From CAYREX01 sp964423505 (GTDB lineage: Bacteria; Fermentibacterota; Fermentibacteria; Fermentibacterales; JCC-6), in the NCBI GenBank assembly GCA_964423505.1, contig CAYREX010000005.1, positions 1 to 64,000 on the forward strand: DNA of 64,000 nucleotides, given 5' to 3'. The notes under the pieces were generated by a model. The model worked only from the letters and a program-made list of their open reading frames with translations, was not told where the DNA came from and ran no database searches. Position 1 is the first letter of the stretch. Each line of letters begins with the position of its first letter. Of the stretch, positions 7,106-16,200 are shown piece by piece. The translations under genes and the position numbers were made by a program.

Positions 7106-9727
7106 TTGCCTGTATTCATGTTCACGGACATCGAGGGCTGCTCGCGCCTGTGGAGCGCGCATCCGGATGAGGCCCCCGGGCTGCTCGCATCGCACGACCG
7201 GATAGTCGAGGGGTCCATCTCGGCCCACGGGGGCGAGGTCGTCAAGCACACCGGGGACGGCGTCTTCGCGGTGTTCGACGGGCGCGGCGGCCTGAAGGCG
7301 GCCCGGGAGCTCATCGGGAGGGTCGAGTCGGAGGACTGGGAGCCGCTGGAGTCGCTCGGTGTCCGCGTCGGGCTGCACGCCGGTGGCGCCGTCCGGCGTG
7401 GCGGTGACTACTTCGGGGCGGTAGTGAACAGGGCGGCCATCATCATGCAGGCGGCCTCCGGAGGGCAGGTGCTGCTCTCCGGCGAGGCTGCGGAGGCCTG
7501 CGACCTGCCCGGGGGGACCTCGCTGCGGAGCCTCGGAGCTCACGGGCTGCGGGACCTGGGAGAGCCGCTGGAGCTGCACGAGCTCGCCTGGGGAGGACGG
7601 GAGTTCCCCCCACCCAGGACGCTCTCCTCCGGCCTGCACAACCTGCCCGCGCAGCTGACCCCGTTCGTGGGGAGGTCCTCCCAGCTGGGGCTCCTGGAGG
7701 AGCTGCTCTCGGACGAGAGCCGGCGGCTCGTGACCATCACCGGGCCGGGCGGGGTGGGGAAGACCCGGCTGGCCATGCAGGCCGCCGCCGGGCAGGTGGG
7801 CAGGTACCCTGGCGGGGTCTTCCTGGTGCGGCTGGCGGACACATCCTCCTCGGACATGGTCCCCTACGCGATAGCCTCGGCGCTCTCCCTCGAGCTGGGG
7901 CAGGGGGACCCTGAATCCCGGCTGGTGAGCCTGCTCTCCCGGCGGAGCCTGCTGCTCGTGCTGGACAACCTGGAGCACCTCTCCGCGGCACCGCTGCTCC
8001 GGCGGCTTCTGGAGGGGGCGCCGGACCTTCGGCTGCTGGTGACATCCCGGGAGGTCACCTCCCTCAGGGGTGAGACGGTGGTGCGGCTGGACCCGATGGA
8101 GGAGGACGCCCTGGAGCTGTTCCTTGAGTGCGACAGGAGGAGCTGGCCCGGGCGGTCCGTCGGGGCGGGGGAGCTGGAGCTGGCGGAGCGGATATGCGCT
8201 GCGGTGGGGCGGCTGCCCCTGGCGGTGGAGCTGGCTGCGGTGCTCGCCCGGTACATGTCCATGGAGTCGCTGCTGGAGGTCGTCCGGTCCGACCCGCTGG
8301 GTCTCTCCGGCAGGGGTGCCGACTACCCTGAGAGACAGAGCTCGCTGGAGGCTGTGCTCGGATACTCGTGGGACCTGCTTGAAGGAGAGGAGCGGGGCGT
8401 CCTCGCGGCCGCCGCCGTCTTCAGAGGGGGGTTCGGGCTGGAGGAGCTCTCCGCCCTGTCGGCCGGCTGCGCGCCGGCTGTCTTCTCGCTGGTCGACAAG
8501 TCGCTGCTGCGTGTCACCGAGCCGGGGAGGTTCGACTTCCATCCGCTGGTGCGGGAGTACGTGCTGTCCGTCTCGGCCGGTGAGGAGCTGCAGAGGAAGA
8601 GGGAGGCACACTCGCGGCTCTACCTCGGAAGGTTGGCCTCGGGGAGCGAGCCCTCCGGCCTCGACATCCCCAACGTCATGCTCGCCTGGGAGAGGGCGAT
8701 CGCTTCCGGGGACTCGGAGCTGCTGGCGTCCGCCGCGGAGGGGCTGGAGAGGGCGCTCGCGTCCGGGAGCCTGTTCAGGCAGGGGCTGGAGGCCTTCCGG
8801 GGAGCCCTCTCCCTGGGCGGGGATGGCCGCTACAGGGGGATCATGCTCACCCACCTGGGATGGTTCAGATCCTACCTGGAGCCTGCCGCCGGGGCCGTAC
8901 GCGACCTGGAGGAGGCGGTCTCGCTCCTCTCCCCGGAGGGCGACGGGCGCACACATGCCCTGGCGCTGAACCACCTGGGGAACATGAGGTACATTAGCGG
9001 CGACCTGGAGGGGGCGGAGGAGCTGCACAGGCGCTCGCTTGAGATGAGGAGGCGGGTCCGTGACAGGTGGGGGGTGGGCTGCTCGCTGAACAACCTCGCC
9101 AACATAGCCATGGACCGGGGAGAGCTGGAGCGGGCGACCGGGCTGTACAGGCAGAGCATAGAGATAGCGGAGGAGCTGGGGGACAGGCGAGGGGTGGCCC
9201 AGTCCCTCATGAACCTCGGTCACATGGCGGATGACCGTGGCGAGGAGGAGCGGGCCCGGGAGATATTCACGGAGAGCGCCGGCATCTCCCGGGAGGTGGG
9301 AGACGACTTCTACCTCGGGACCAGCCTGCTCGCCCTGGCGGAGATGGCGGTGCGCGGCGGGGACCGGGCTGCCGCCACGGAGCTGCTCTACGAGTGCACG
9401 GAGCTGTTCGGGGGAGTCGAGAGCCGCTGGGGCCTGGCCAGGACGGATGTGCTCCGGGCGGAGCTCTCGGAGGGGAGCGAGCGGCTGCGGCTGCTGGCCG
9501 GTGCGGCCGCGGATGCGCTGCGGACCGGGCTCGAGCCGCTGCTGCGCTACGTGGCGGAGCGTATTCTGGAGCTTGTCCCGGATGAAGCCGATGACGGGCG
9601 GCTGGGCCGTCTCCACGATGCCCTGGATTCCGGGGAGCCCGGGCTCTCCGCTGCCCTGGAGAGGGCGGTGCCCGAGCTGCTTCGCATGGCGGGCGAGCGG
9701 TCGGGCCCGAACGGGCTGCCGGAATAG
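7106..9727 (+). CDS. Cyclase-domain / NB-ARC-type ATPase / TPR signalling protein
   Basis: 873 residues. Residues 4-160 are a class III cyclase domain (FMFTDIEGCSRLW with Asp 8; HTGDGVFAVF with Asp near 52). A STAND-type P-loop NTPase follows, with ITGPGGVGKTRLA at about 209-221 and Walker B LLLVLDNLEHL at about 278-288. A winged-helix-like segment comes next, then TPR repeats (about 615-760, for example LNHLGNMRYISGDLEGAEEL and LNNLANIAMDRGELERATGL). This architecture is known in Actinobacteria and other phyla as cyclase/LuxR-type or 'adenylate/guanylate cyclase ATPase-TPR' regulators; here there is no C-terminal DNA-binding domain. The start is TTG with GGAGGG 5 nt upstream. The likely role is nucleotide-driven assembly coupled to cyclic nucleotide production. 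The ligand is unknown. Confidence 0.85.
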   Translation: MPVFMFTDIEGCSRLWSAHPDEAPGLLASHDRIVEGSISAHGGEVVKHTGDGVFAVFDGRGGLKAARELIGRVESEDWEPLESLGVRVGLHAGGAVRRGGDYFGAVVNRAAIIMQAASGGQVLLSGEAAEACDLPGGTSLRSLGAHGLRDLGEPLELHELAWGGREFPPPRTLSSGLHNLPAQLTPFVGRSSQLGLLEELLSDESRRLVTITGPGGVGKTRLAMQAAAGQVGRYPGGVFLVRLADTSSSDMVPYAIASALSLELGQGDPESRLVSLLSRRSLLLVLDNLEHLSAAPLLRRLLEGAPDLRLLVTSREVTSLRGETVVRLDPMEEDALELFLECDRRSWPGRSVGAGELELAERICAAVGRLPLAVELAAVLARYMSMESLLEVVRSDPLGLSGRGADYPERQSSLEAVLGYSWDLLEGEERGVLAAAAVFRGGFGLEELSALSAGCAPAVFSLVDKSLLRVTEPGRFDFHPLVREYVLSVSAGEELQRKREAHSRLYLGRLASGSEPSGLDIPNVMLAWERAIASGDSELLASAAEGLERALASGSLFRQGLEAFRGALSLGGDGRYRGIMLTHLGWFRSYLEPAAGAVRDLEEAVSLLSPEGDGRTHALALNHLGNMRYISGDLEGAEELHRRSLEMRRRVRDRWGVGCSLNNLANIAMDRGELERATGLYRQSIEIAEELGDRRGVAQSLMNLGHMADDRGEEERAREIFTESAGISREVGDDFYLGTSLLALAEMAVRGGDRAAATELLYECTELFGGVESRWGLARTDVLRAELSEGSERLRLLAGAAADALRTGLEPLLRYVAERILELVPDEADDGRLGRLHDALDSGEPGLSAALERAVPELLRMAGERSGPNGLPE

Positions 9728-9784
9728 CCGGCGTCCTCTCGATGTACACAGTGCGCCGGAATGAAGCGAACCTGGAGGTCTGAC

Positions 9785-11062
9785 ATGAGGGCTGGGTATA
9801 CCGTGGGTGCTCTTACGACCGTGCTGTGCATGGTCCTGCCGCTCGGGGCTGCCGCAACGTCCTGCGGGACGGGAGCGGAAGCGCTGGTGGAAGTGGATGC
9901 CGAGGACGAGCAGGTGGTAGTGGAGGGGAGCAACGAGTTCGGGCTGGTGCTCTACTCCATGCTGGCCGAGCGGAGCCCCGAGGGCAACCTGTTTCTCTCC
10001 CCCTACAGCATCTCCTCCGCCCTGGCGATAGCCTGGGCCGGCGCGGAGGGGGAGACTCAGCAGCAGATGGCGGAGGTACTGGGGCTCATCCTGCCCGAGG
10101 AGGAGGTTCATTCCGTTCTGGCCCGGATACGGGAGAAGCTCTCCACGGAGTACAGGAGGCAGTACCTGCAGGGGGAGGGCGACCCGCTTACCCTGGAGGT
10201 GGCCAACGCCCTCTGGGTGCAGGAGCGGTACGAGCTGCTGCAGTCCTACGTGGACCTGGTGCGTGATATGTACGACGCCGAGGCCCGCAACCTGGACTTC
10301 TCGGGAGACACCGAGGGGGCCAGGCAGACCATCAACTCATGGGTGGAGGAGCGTACCCGGGAGCGGATAGTGGACCTGATACCGCAGGGGATGCTGGACC
10401 CGTCGACCAAGCTGGTCATCACCAACGCCGTCTACTTCATGGGCTCCTGGGCGGAGTCCTTCCCGGAGGCGGCCACCACGGAGAGGGAGTTCCTGGTCAC
10501 CCCGGACATGGCCGTGCCGGTTCCCATGATGAGCCGCCAGGGGAGCTACCCCTACGCCGAGGTAGCCGGCTGCAGGGCAGTGGAGCTCCCCTACGCGGAC
10601 AACCAGAGCAGCATGGTGGTGCTGCTGCCGGAGGGGGACATCTCGGAGCTGGAGTCAGCGCTCTCGGTGGAGATGCTCGACGAGGTCCTCTCCTCGCTCT
10701 CGAGCACCGAGGTTGCGCTGACCATGCCCACGTTCGAGTTCACCAGCTCCTTCGGGCTGGCGGACGTGCTGCGGGCCATGGGGATGGAGAGGGCCTTCGC
10801 CGCGGAGTCGGCGGACTTCTCCGGCATAACAGGAGGGCCGGACCTCTTCATAAGCGAGGTTCTGCACAAGGCATTCGTGAAGGTGGACGAGCAGGGGACC
10901 GAGGCCGCCGCGGCCACCGCGGTCATCATGCTACCCACCAGCGCGGCGATGCCTCCTCCGGAGCCGGTGGTGCTCGTCCTGGACAGGCCGTTCCTCTTCC
11001 TGATACGGGACAGGCTGACCGGGGCGGTGCTGTTCATGGGGAGGATGGCGGACCCCTCCTAG
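9785..11062 (+). CDS. Secreted serpin (serine/cysteine protease inhibitor)
   Basis: 425 residues from the ATG at 9785, which has GGAGG 6 nt upstream; the in-frame ATG at 9761 lacks this. The N-terminus (MRAGYTVGALTTVLCMVLPLGAAA) is a signal peptide. The serpin fold is shown by NLFLSPYSISSALAIAWAGA, ITNAVYFMGSWAE, FTSSFGLADVLRAMGM and the C-terminal VLDRPFLFLIRDRLTGAVLFMGRM. The hinge before the reactive loop reads DEQGTEAAAAT. Small residues of this kind allow loop insertion, as in inhibitory serpins. The reactive loop (VIMLPTSAAMPPP) suggests cleavage after a hydrophobic residue, which is inference. It probably protects the cell surface against host or competitor proteases. It lies 57 bp after the cyclase-ATPase gene on the same strand. 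Confidence 0.93.
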   Translation: MRAGYTVGALTTVLCMVLPLGAAATSCGTGAEALVEVDAEDEQVVVEGSNEFGLVLYSMLAERSPEGNLFLSPYSISSALAIAWAGAEGETQQQMAEVLGLILPEEEVHSVLARIREKLSTEYRRQYLQGEGDPLTLEVANALWVQERYELLQSYVDLVRDMYDAEARNLDFSGDTEGARQTINSWVEERTRERIVDLIPQGMLDPSTKLVITNAVYFMGSWAESFPEAATTEREFLVTPDMAVPVPMMSRQGSYPYAEVAGCRAVELPYADNQSSMVVLLPEGDISELESALSVEMLDEVLSSLSSTEVALTMPTFEFTSSFGLADVLRAMGMERAFAAESADFSGITGGPDLFISEVLHKAFVKVDEQGTEAAAATAVIMLPTSAAMPPPEPVVLVLDRPFLFLIRDRLTGAVLFMGRMADPS

Positions 11063-11080
11063 GACGGCTCCGCTGCCGGG

Positions 11081-11662
11081 CTAGTACTGCAGGAAGCCGA
11101 GCACGCTGCCCTGGTCGGGGTTCAGGACGACGCTTATCTGGCCGGTGCTGTCCGGCTCCATGAACTGCAGGACCGCGACGTTCACCGCCTGGGGGAACTG
11201 CGGGTAGTCGTTGGACTGGACCAGCAGGGCGTACTCCTCCCAGTCGGCATAAGCGGCGCCGAGGGAGTCCTTCGCCGCCGTCACCCATGGACCGGCGTCG
11301 TCGTAGGCGGGGAGCTGGCCCGGCGGGACGGTCAGGCTGTCGTCCCAGTAGTGGTCGGTGGTGCCCACGTACTGCACCAGCACCACGAAGAGGTCGGTGG
11401 TGTCGGCCTGGGCCCTGTAGACGAACATCCACGGAAGGCCGGTCTCCGCACGACCCTCGTCGTCTACGTCGACGCAGGAGGCCATGCACAGGCTCCCCTC
11501 CGGGAACTCCTCGTCACGGACGCTGTCCGCGAGCTCCCGGCCCCAGCCGAGGCCGTGCTCCGGCAGCAGCTCCCCCAGGCCGGCCGGGTCGTCGCAGCCG
11601 GCGATCAACACTGCCGCTGCAGCCAGACAGGCTGCCGTCGTGATAAGGTCTCTCCTTCGCAT
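11081..11662 (-). CDS. Putative lipoprotein of unknown function
   Basis: 193 residues from the ATG at 11662. The N-terminus MRRRDLITTAACLAAAAVLIAGC is a lipoprotein signal with lipobox LIAGC. The mature part is acidic and Tyr/Trp-rich (for example DHYWDDSLTVPPGQLPAYDD and EEYALLVQSNDYPQF). It has one central cysteine in LCMASCVDVDD and the ending PDQGSVLGFLQY. I recognise no family. The gene converges with the serpin gene (18 bp apart) and is divergent from the 2TM gene at 11871. Confidence 0.7.
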   Translation of the reverse strand: MRRRDLITTAACLAAAAVLIAGCDDPAGLGELLPEHGLGWGRELADSVRDEEFPEGSLCMASCVDVDDEGRAETGLPWMFVYRAQADTTDLFVVLVQYVGTTDHYWDDSLTVPPGQLPAYDDAGPWVTAAKDSLGAAYADWEEYALLVQSNDYPQFPQAVNVAVLQFMEPDSTGQISVVLNPDQGSVLGFLQY

Positions 11663-11720
11663 CCGGGCCTCCAAGCATGATGCGGCCCCGGTGGGCCGGA
11701 ATCGCCCCTCTCCCCGCCAG

Positions 11721-11750
11721 AGCATAGCCGGGGGGCTCGCCGGGCGTCAA
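11721..11750 (-). promoter_or_regulatory. Candidate promoter of the 11081-11662 lipoprotein gene
   Basis: On the minus strand TTGACG (11750-11745) is followed after 18 bp by TATGCT (11726-11721). The expected transcript has a leader of about 50 nt. Confidence 0.5.
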
Positions 11751-11791
11751 TCTGTCCGCGGCCCTTCTATCCCGGTGGGTCAGCCCGGTAC

Positions 11792-11820
11792 TTGCCTTCC
11801 CGGGCTGTCAATCACATATC
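11792..11820 (+). promoter_or_regulatory. Candidate promoter of the 2TM / small protein / CYTH-like operon
   Basis: TTGCCT (11792-11797) and CATATC (11815-11820) have a 17-bp spacer. A GGAGG ribosome site (11861-11865) and the ATG at 11871 follow. The -10 match is weak. Confidence 0.3.
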
Positions 11821-11870
11821 AGCGGCGGGATGCAGCTGCCGGTGCGAGGATCATCCGGATGGAGGTAGCG

Positions 11871-12401
11871 ATGCCCGGGATCGACGGCGACCGGGTGCCG
11901 GCAGAGCTCAGGGAGCGCGTGTGGGAGTCCATGCTGACCGCGGAGCTGAACTACCGGTACTGGAGCGAGCTGGCCTCCCGGTACGTGAGGCGGGACCGGA
12001 ACGTCAAGGTCTTCCTTGCGGTGACCACCTCCTCCACCGTTGCCTCCTGGACTCTCTGGAGGGGGGTGCCGGAGCTCTGGCAGGTGCTCTCCGGCGTATC
12101 GGCCCTGCTGGCGGTCGTCCTGCCCCTGCTGAGCTGGCAGGAGAAGATCAAGAGGCTCACCTCCCTGAGGGTGGAATGGTTCCGGACCATGAAGGAGTAC
12201 GAGGCGCTCTACCTGCACATCGAGACCGGCAGTACCGGCGGGGAGGAGGCCAGACGGAGGTACATCGCCATCTCCTCCGGGGAGACCGAGCTGGTTGAGG
12301 ACGCCACCGGCCTCCCGGAGCGGGAGGAGCTGAAGCGCAGGTGTCAGGAGAAGGTGTTGGATGGCAGGGGGCTCGCGGAGCGGGGAGGGAGAGATGAATG
12401 A
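11871..12401 (+). CDS. Two-transmembrane-helix protein resembling SLATT/DUF4231 proteins
   Basis: 176 residues. An N-terminal amphipathic region (ELNYRYWSELASRYVRRDRNVK) leads into two adjacent hydrophobic helices (about 45-65 and 70-92: VFLAVTTSSTVASWTLW and VLSGVSALLAVVLPLL). A long charged cytoplasmic helix follows (QEKIKRLTSLRVEWFRTMKEYEALYLHIE). The order 'basic helix, two close helices, cytoplasmic helical tail' is that of SLATT-like 2TM proteins, some of which are pore-forming effectors in conflict systems. I place it there by shape only. GGAGG is 5 nt before the ATG at 11871, which I prefer to the in-frame ATG at 11859. The stop overlaps the start of the next small gene. Confidence 0.7.
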   Translation: MPGIDGDRVPAELRERVWESMLTAELNYRYWSELASRYVRRDRNVKVFLAVTTSSTVASWTLWRGVPELWQVLSGVSALLAVVLPLLSWQEKIKRLTSLRVEWFRTMKEYEALYLHIETGSTGGEEARRRYIAISSGETELVEDATGLPEREELKRRCQEKVLDGRGLAERGGRDE

Positions 12402-12558
12402 GGGCAGGCGCCGGCAGGGTGGGAGGCACAGGGGGAGCTCTGGGAAGATAGAGCCTCCGAGGCCCTGGCCGAGGCCACCCTCCGAGTACGTCCCGCGGAA
12501 AGAGGCAGGGACCGGTGAGGAGGAGGGGAAGCCCCCTCCCGGGGGGCTGCGGAGATGA
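12394..12558 (+). CDS. Small Arg/Pro-rich protein, translationally coupled
   Basis: 54 residues from the ATG at 12394, with GGGAGGGA just upstream. The start lies inside the end of the 2TM gene (shared ATGAATGA) and the stop overlaps the next start in ATGA. The protein is basic and proline-rich (MNEGRRRQGGRHRG, then PPRPWPRPPSEYVPRK, then a short acidic stretch and GKPPPGG). It has no recognisable domain and is probably unstructured. Ribosome site and overlaps at both ends support it as real. The function may be to bind or modulate its neighbours, which is speculation. Confidence 0.55.
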   Translation: MNEGRRRQGGRHRGSSGKIEPPRPWPRPPSEYVPRKEAGTGEEEGKPPPGGLRR

Positions 12559-13250
12559 CCGGCAGCGGAGGCCTGGAGCGGGCGGCTCCGGAGGCGCCCC
12601 ACGCCACGCGGGAGGTGCGCTGGGTGCTGGAGGGCCGCCTTCGGGAGCACCCGGATCTCGGCAGGTGGTACGCGGCCATACCGGACATCGTGTCGGAAGT
12701 CCCCCTCCTGGAGCTTGGCGCCTGCGCCTCCGAGGAGAGGACCGATGTCTACCTGCCGGTACCCGCCGGCGCTCCCTGCGGGATCAAGGTCAGGGAGCAG
12801 AGGCTCGAGGTGAAGGGTCTGGCGTCGGAGTTTCGGGAGGTGTGTTTCGGCCGCCATGCCGGGACCGTGCAGCGCTGGCTGAAGTGGTCGGTGACGGCGG
12901 GAGGCGCCCTGCACGCGGCCTACGCGGAGGTGGACGGGGCCCTTCCGCTGCGGAAGAGCCGGAGGACGGTGCACCTGATGCTATCGCCTGCGGGCGGTGG
13001 TGGTGGGCACGCCCTTCTGGAGGTGGAGCTGGGGGACCTCTCGCTCTCGGGGATGGAGCTCTCAACTGTTGCCTTCGAGGCCTCGCCGGACGATGAGCTT
13101 CTGGATGCGCTCTTCCGGGAGGCGGTCGCGTCCTGCCTCTCGCGCCTGGCCGGCCCGGCCCTCTCCGCCCGCCGGTCCATGTCCTACCCGGAGCTGGTGG
13201 GAAGGACGCTCCGGCGGGACGGTATTGCCCCGGCCTCAACTGTCCGATAG
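12555..13250 (+). CDS. Conserved hypothetical protein, possibly CYTH-like
   Basis: 231 residues, soluble, no signal peptide. The stretch ERTDVYLPVPAGAPCGIKVREQRLEVKGL and, shortly after, VQRWLKWSV resembles a widespread uncharacterised family with 'RTDxYL...GIKLREGRLEVK...G..E.W.KWS'. The alternating charged strands (KVREQRLEVK) recall the tunnel of CYTH/triphosphate-tunnel proteins, but the classical ExExK motif is not evident. It is the third gene of the coupled unit starting at 11871. The next gene (hybrid kinase) begins 46 bp later. Confidence 0.6.
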   Translation: MTGSGGLERAAPEAPHATREVRWVLEGRLREHPDLGRWYAAIPDIVSEVPLLELGACASEERTDVYLPVPAGAPCGIKVREQRLEVKGLASEFREVCFGRHAGTVQRWLKWSVTAGGALHAAYAEVDGALPLRKSRRTVHLMLSPAGGGGGHALLEVELGDLSLSGMELSTVAFEASPDDELLDALFREAVASCLSRLAGPALSARRSMSYPELVGRTLRRDGIAPASTVR

Positions 13251-13296
13251 GCTTGCTTTCGAGTGTCGGGCATTACCGGGCTGCGGGGGAGGTCGG

Positions 13297-16200
13297 ATGA
13301 CAGGCAGCGGAACCGCTCGGGAGGGCGGCGCGGAGCAGCGCCACTACCGTGACATCTTCCAGAAGAGCCGCGACGGCTTCGTCATAGTGTCCCCTTCCGG
13401 GGAGATCATAGACGCCAACGACGCATACCTCGAGATGCTGGGCTACAGCCTGGAGGAGCTGCGCGCGCTCCCCGACTTCTACAGCATAACGCCGGAGCGG
13501 TGGCACCGGTGGGAGCGTGAGGAGATATGGGAGAGGCGCCTGCTCGGCCGGGGCTACAGCGGTCTCTACGAGAAGGAGTACATACGGAGCGATGGCACGG
13601 TATTCCCGGTAGAGCTGCAGTCCTACGCCGTACGCGACGACTCCGGCGGGATCGACTACCTCTGGGGCATAGCCAGGGACATCACCGAGAGGAAGCAGAG
13701 GGAAAGGGAGCTCCGCGAGAGCGAGGCCAGGTGGCGGAGCTACCTCGAGAACGCCCCCTTCGGGGTGTTCGTGGCGGACCGGCAGGGCAGGTACGTAGAC
13801 GTGAACCCTGCAGCATGCCGGATGACCGGCTACAGCCGGGAGGAGCTGCTCTCGCAGCACATGACCGACATGCTGCCGCCAGGGTCCAGGGAGGATGCCC
13901 TGGACCACTTCGGGCATCTGCCGGAGAGGGGCACGGACGTGATCGAGGTGCCCTACCGGCGAGCAGACGGCGAGGTCAGGTGGTGGAGGGTCTCCGCCAC
14001 CGTCCTCTCGGAGGAGCGGTTCCTCGGGTTCAACGAGGACGTGACCGACAGGAAGCTGGCCGAGGACAGCCTCAGGCGAGAGCGTGACCGCATGGGCGGC
14101 TACCTGGACGTGGCCGGGGTCATGCTGGTGGCGCTCGACCGGGAGGGCAGGGTCATGCTGCTGAACCGGAGGGGCTGCGAGATACTCGGCCTCGAACGGG
14201 AGGAGGTCCTCGGACGGGTCTGGATGGACAGCTTCATCCCGGCCCGTTACCGGGAGATGGTCCGGGGCATCTTCCGGGAGGTGGCAGCGGGCGGCGGGAG
14301 CATGTACGACGAGGTGGAGATGCCGGTCCTGACCGCAGAGGGCGATGAGCGGCTCGTCAGGTGGAGGAACAACGTGCTCCGGGGCCCTGATGGGGAGGTC
14401 ACCTCCATCCTGAGCTCCGGGGAGGACATAACCGACCAGCGACGGGTGGAGACCGCCCTGCGCAAGAGCGAGCAGGAGCTGCGCGCAGTTGTCCACCGCT
14501 CGCCGGTCGGGATAGGCATCACCGATTCCGAGGGCAGGATGGCCGACTGCAACGAGGCGCTGGCGGCGATAGTCGGGTACGACCGGGAGCGGGTGCTGGA
14601 GATGGGTTTCGAGCCGCTGACCCACCCGGAGGACCTGGAGGCCGAGCGGGCCCTGATAGGGGAGGTGTTCCGGGGAGAGAGGGAGAGCTACCGCATCGAG
14701 AAGCGCTACCTGCACGCGGATGGGGGGGAGGTCTGGGTGGACCTGGTGGGCTCGCTGGTGCGGGACGAGGCCGGGGAGCCGAGGCTGGGCTTCGCATTCG
14801 TTCAGGACGTGACCGACAGGAAGCTCTACAAGGAGCGGCTGGAGGAGAGCGAGGCCAAGTACCGCGCCCTGGTCATGCAGTCGGCGGACTGCCTGATACT
14901 GCATGACCTGGACGGGACCATCGTGGACGTCAACGAGAGTGCCTGCGGGAAGTACGGGTACTCCAGGGAGGAGCTGGTCGGGATGAGGATCTCCGACCTT
15001 GACCCGCGCTACGACGAGATCGTGGAGACCTCGGGCTCCCTGGAGTCCGTCCCTCGCGGGCGGTCGGTGGTCTTCGAGACGCGGCACGTCGACAGAGGGG
15101 GGACGGAGTTCCCGGTCGAGGTGCGCCTCGGCAGTATAGAGTACGGCGGCCGCACGCTGATTCAGGGGCTGGTGCGGGACATCACCGAGCGGATGAGGGC
15201 GGAGAGGGAGAGGGAGGAGCTACGGGAGCGGCTTGCGACCTCGCAGCGCCTGGAGTCGGTGGGCAGGCTCGCCGGGGGAGTCGCCCACGACTTCAACAAC
15301 ATGCTCGGGGTCATACTGGGCTACGTGGACCTCTCCCTGGAGCAGCTGGAAGCGGACTCGCCGGTGGTGGACGATCTGCTGCAGGTCAGGAGCGCCGCCA
15401 GGCACTCGGCGGACCTGACCGCCCAGCTGCTGGCCTTCGCCAGGCGGCAGACCGTGGCTCCGGCGGTGCTCGACCTGAACGGGACCGTCGGCTCGATGCT
15501 CCGCATGCTGGAGCGGCTCATCGGGGAGGACGTGCGGCTCCTCTGGAAGCCCTCCGGGGTGTCCGGTACGGTGGTGATGGACCCGTCGCAGCTCGAGCAG
15601 CTCCTTACCAACCTGGTGGTGAACGCCAGGGATGCCGTCTCCGCCGGGGGGACCATCACGGTCGGGACCGGCAGGGCAGAGGTCACGGGGGAGCGTGCTG
15701 CGGAGGAGGGCCTGCCCGGTCCCGGGAGGTACGTTGCGCTGGAGGTCTCGGACGACGGCCACGGGATGCCGCCGGAGGTCCTGGAGCACGTCTTCGAGCC
15801 CTTCTTCACAACGAAGGAGGTGGGGAGGGGCACCGGCCTCGGTCTTGCGACGGTCTACGGCATCGTGAAGCAGAACGGGGGTACGGTAGCCGTAGAGAGC
15901 GAGCCGGGAGCCGGCACCAGGTTCAGCGTGCTGCTCCCCGCCAGCGACGGGGCACCCTCGTCCGGCGTGCGCCCGGCCGAGGCCATCCCGGCGGGCCGCC
16001 GGCGGGGGACCATACTCCTCGTCGAGGACGAGGAGGCCATACTCAGGCTGACCGACAGGATGCTTCAGGCCATGGGCTACGAGGTACTGGCGGCATCCTC
16101 CCCCCGGGAGGCTCTGCGCAGGGCCCGCGAGCATGACGGCGAGGTGGACCTGCTGCTGACCGACGTGGTCATGCCCGGAATGGACGGCGGAAGGCTGTCC

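Noticed and set aside
6893..10111. A 1072-residue open frame on the minus strand
   Set aside because: It lies exactly opposite the cyclase-ATPase-TPR gene, is full of Pro, Gly, Arg and His in low-complexity order, and shows no domain. High GC keeps antisense frames open.
12997..13296. A longer N-terminus for the five-PAS hybrid kinase
   Set aside because: This part overlaps the previous gene in another frame and is Arg/Ser/Trp-rich nonsense. ATG 13297 has a strong ribosome site directly in front of the first PAS domain.
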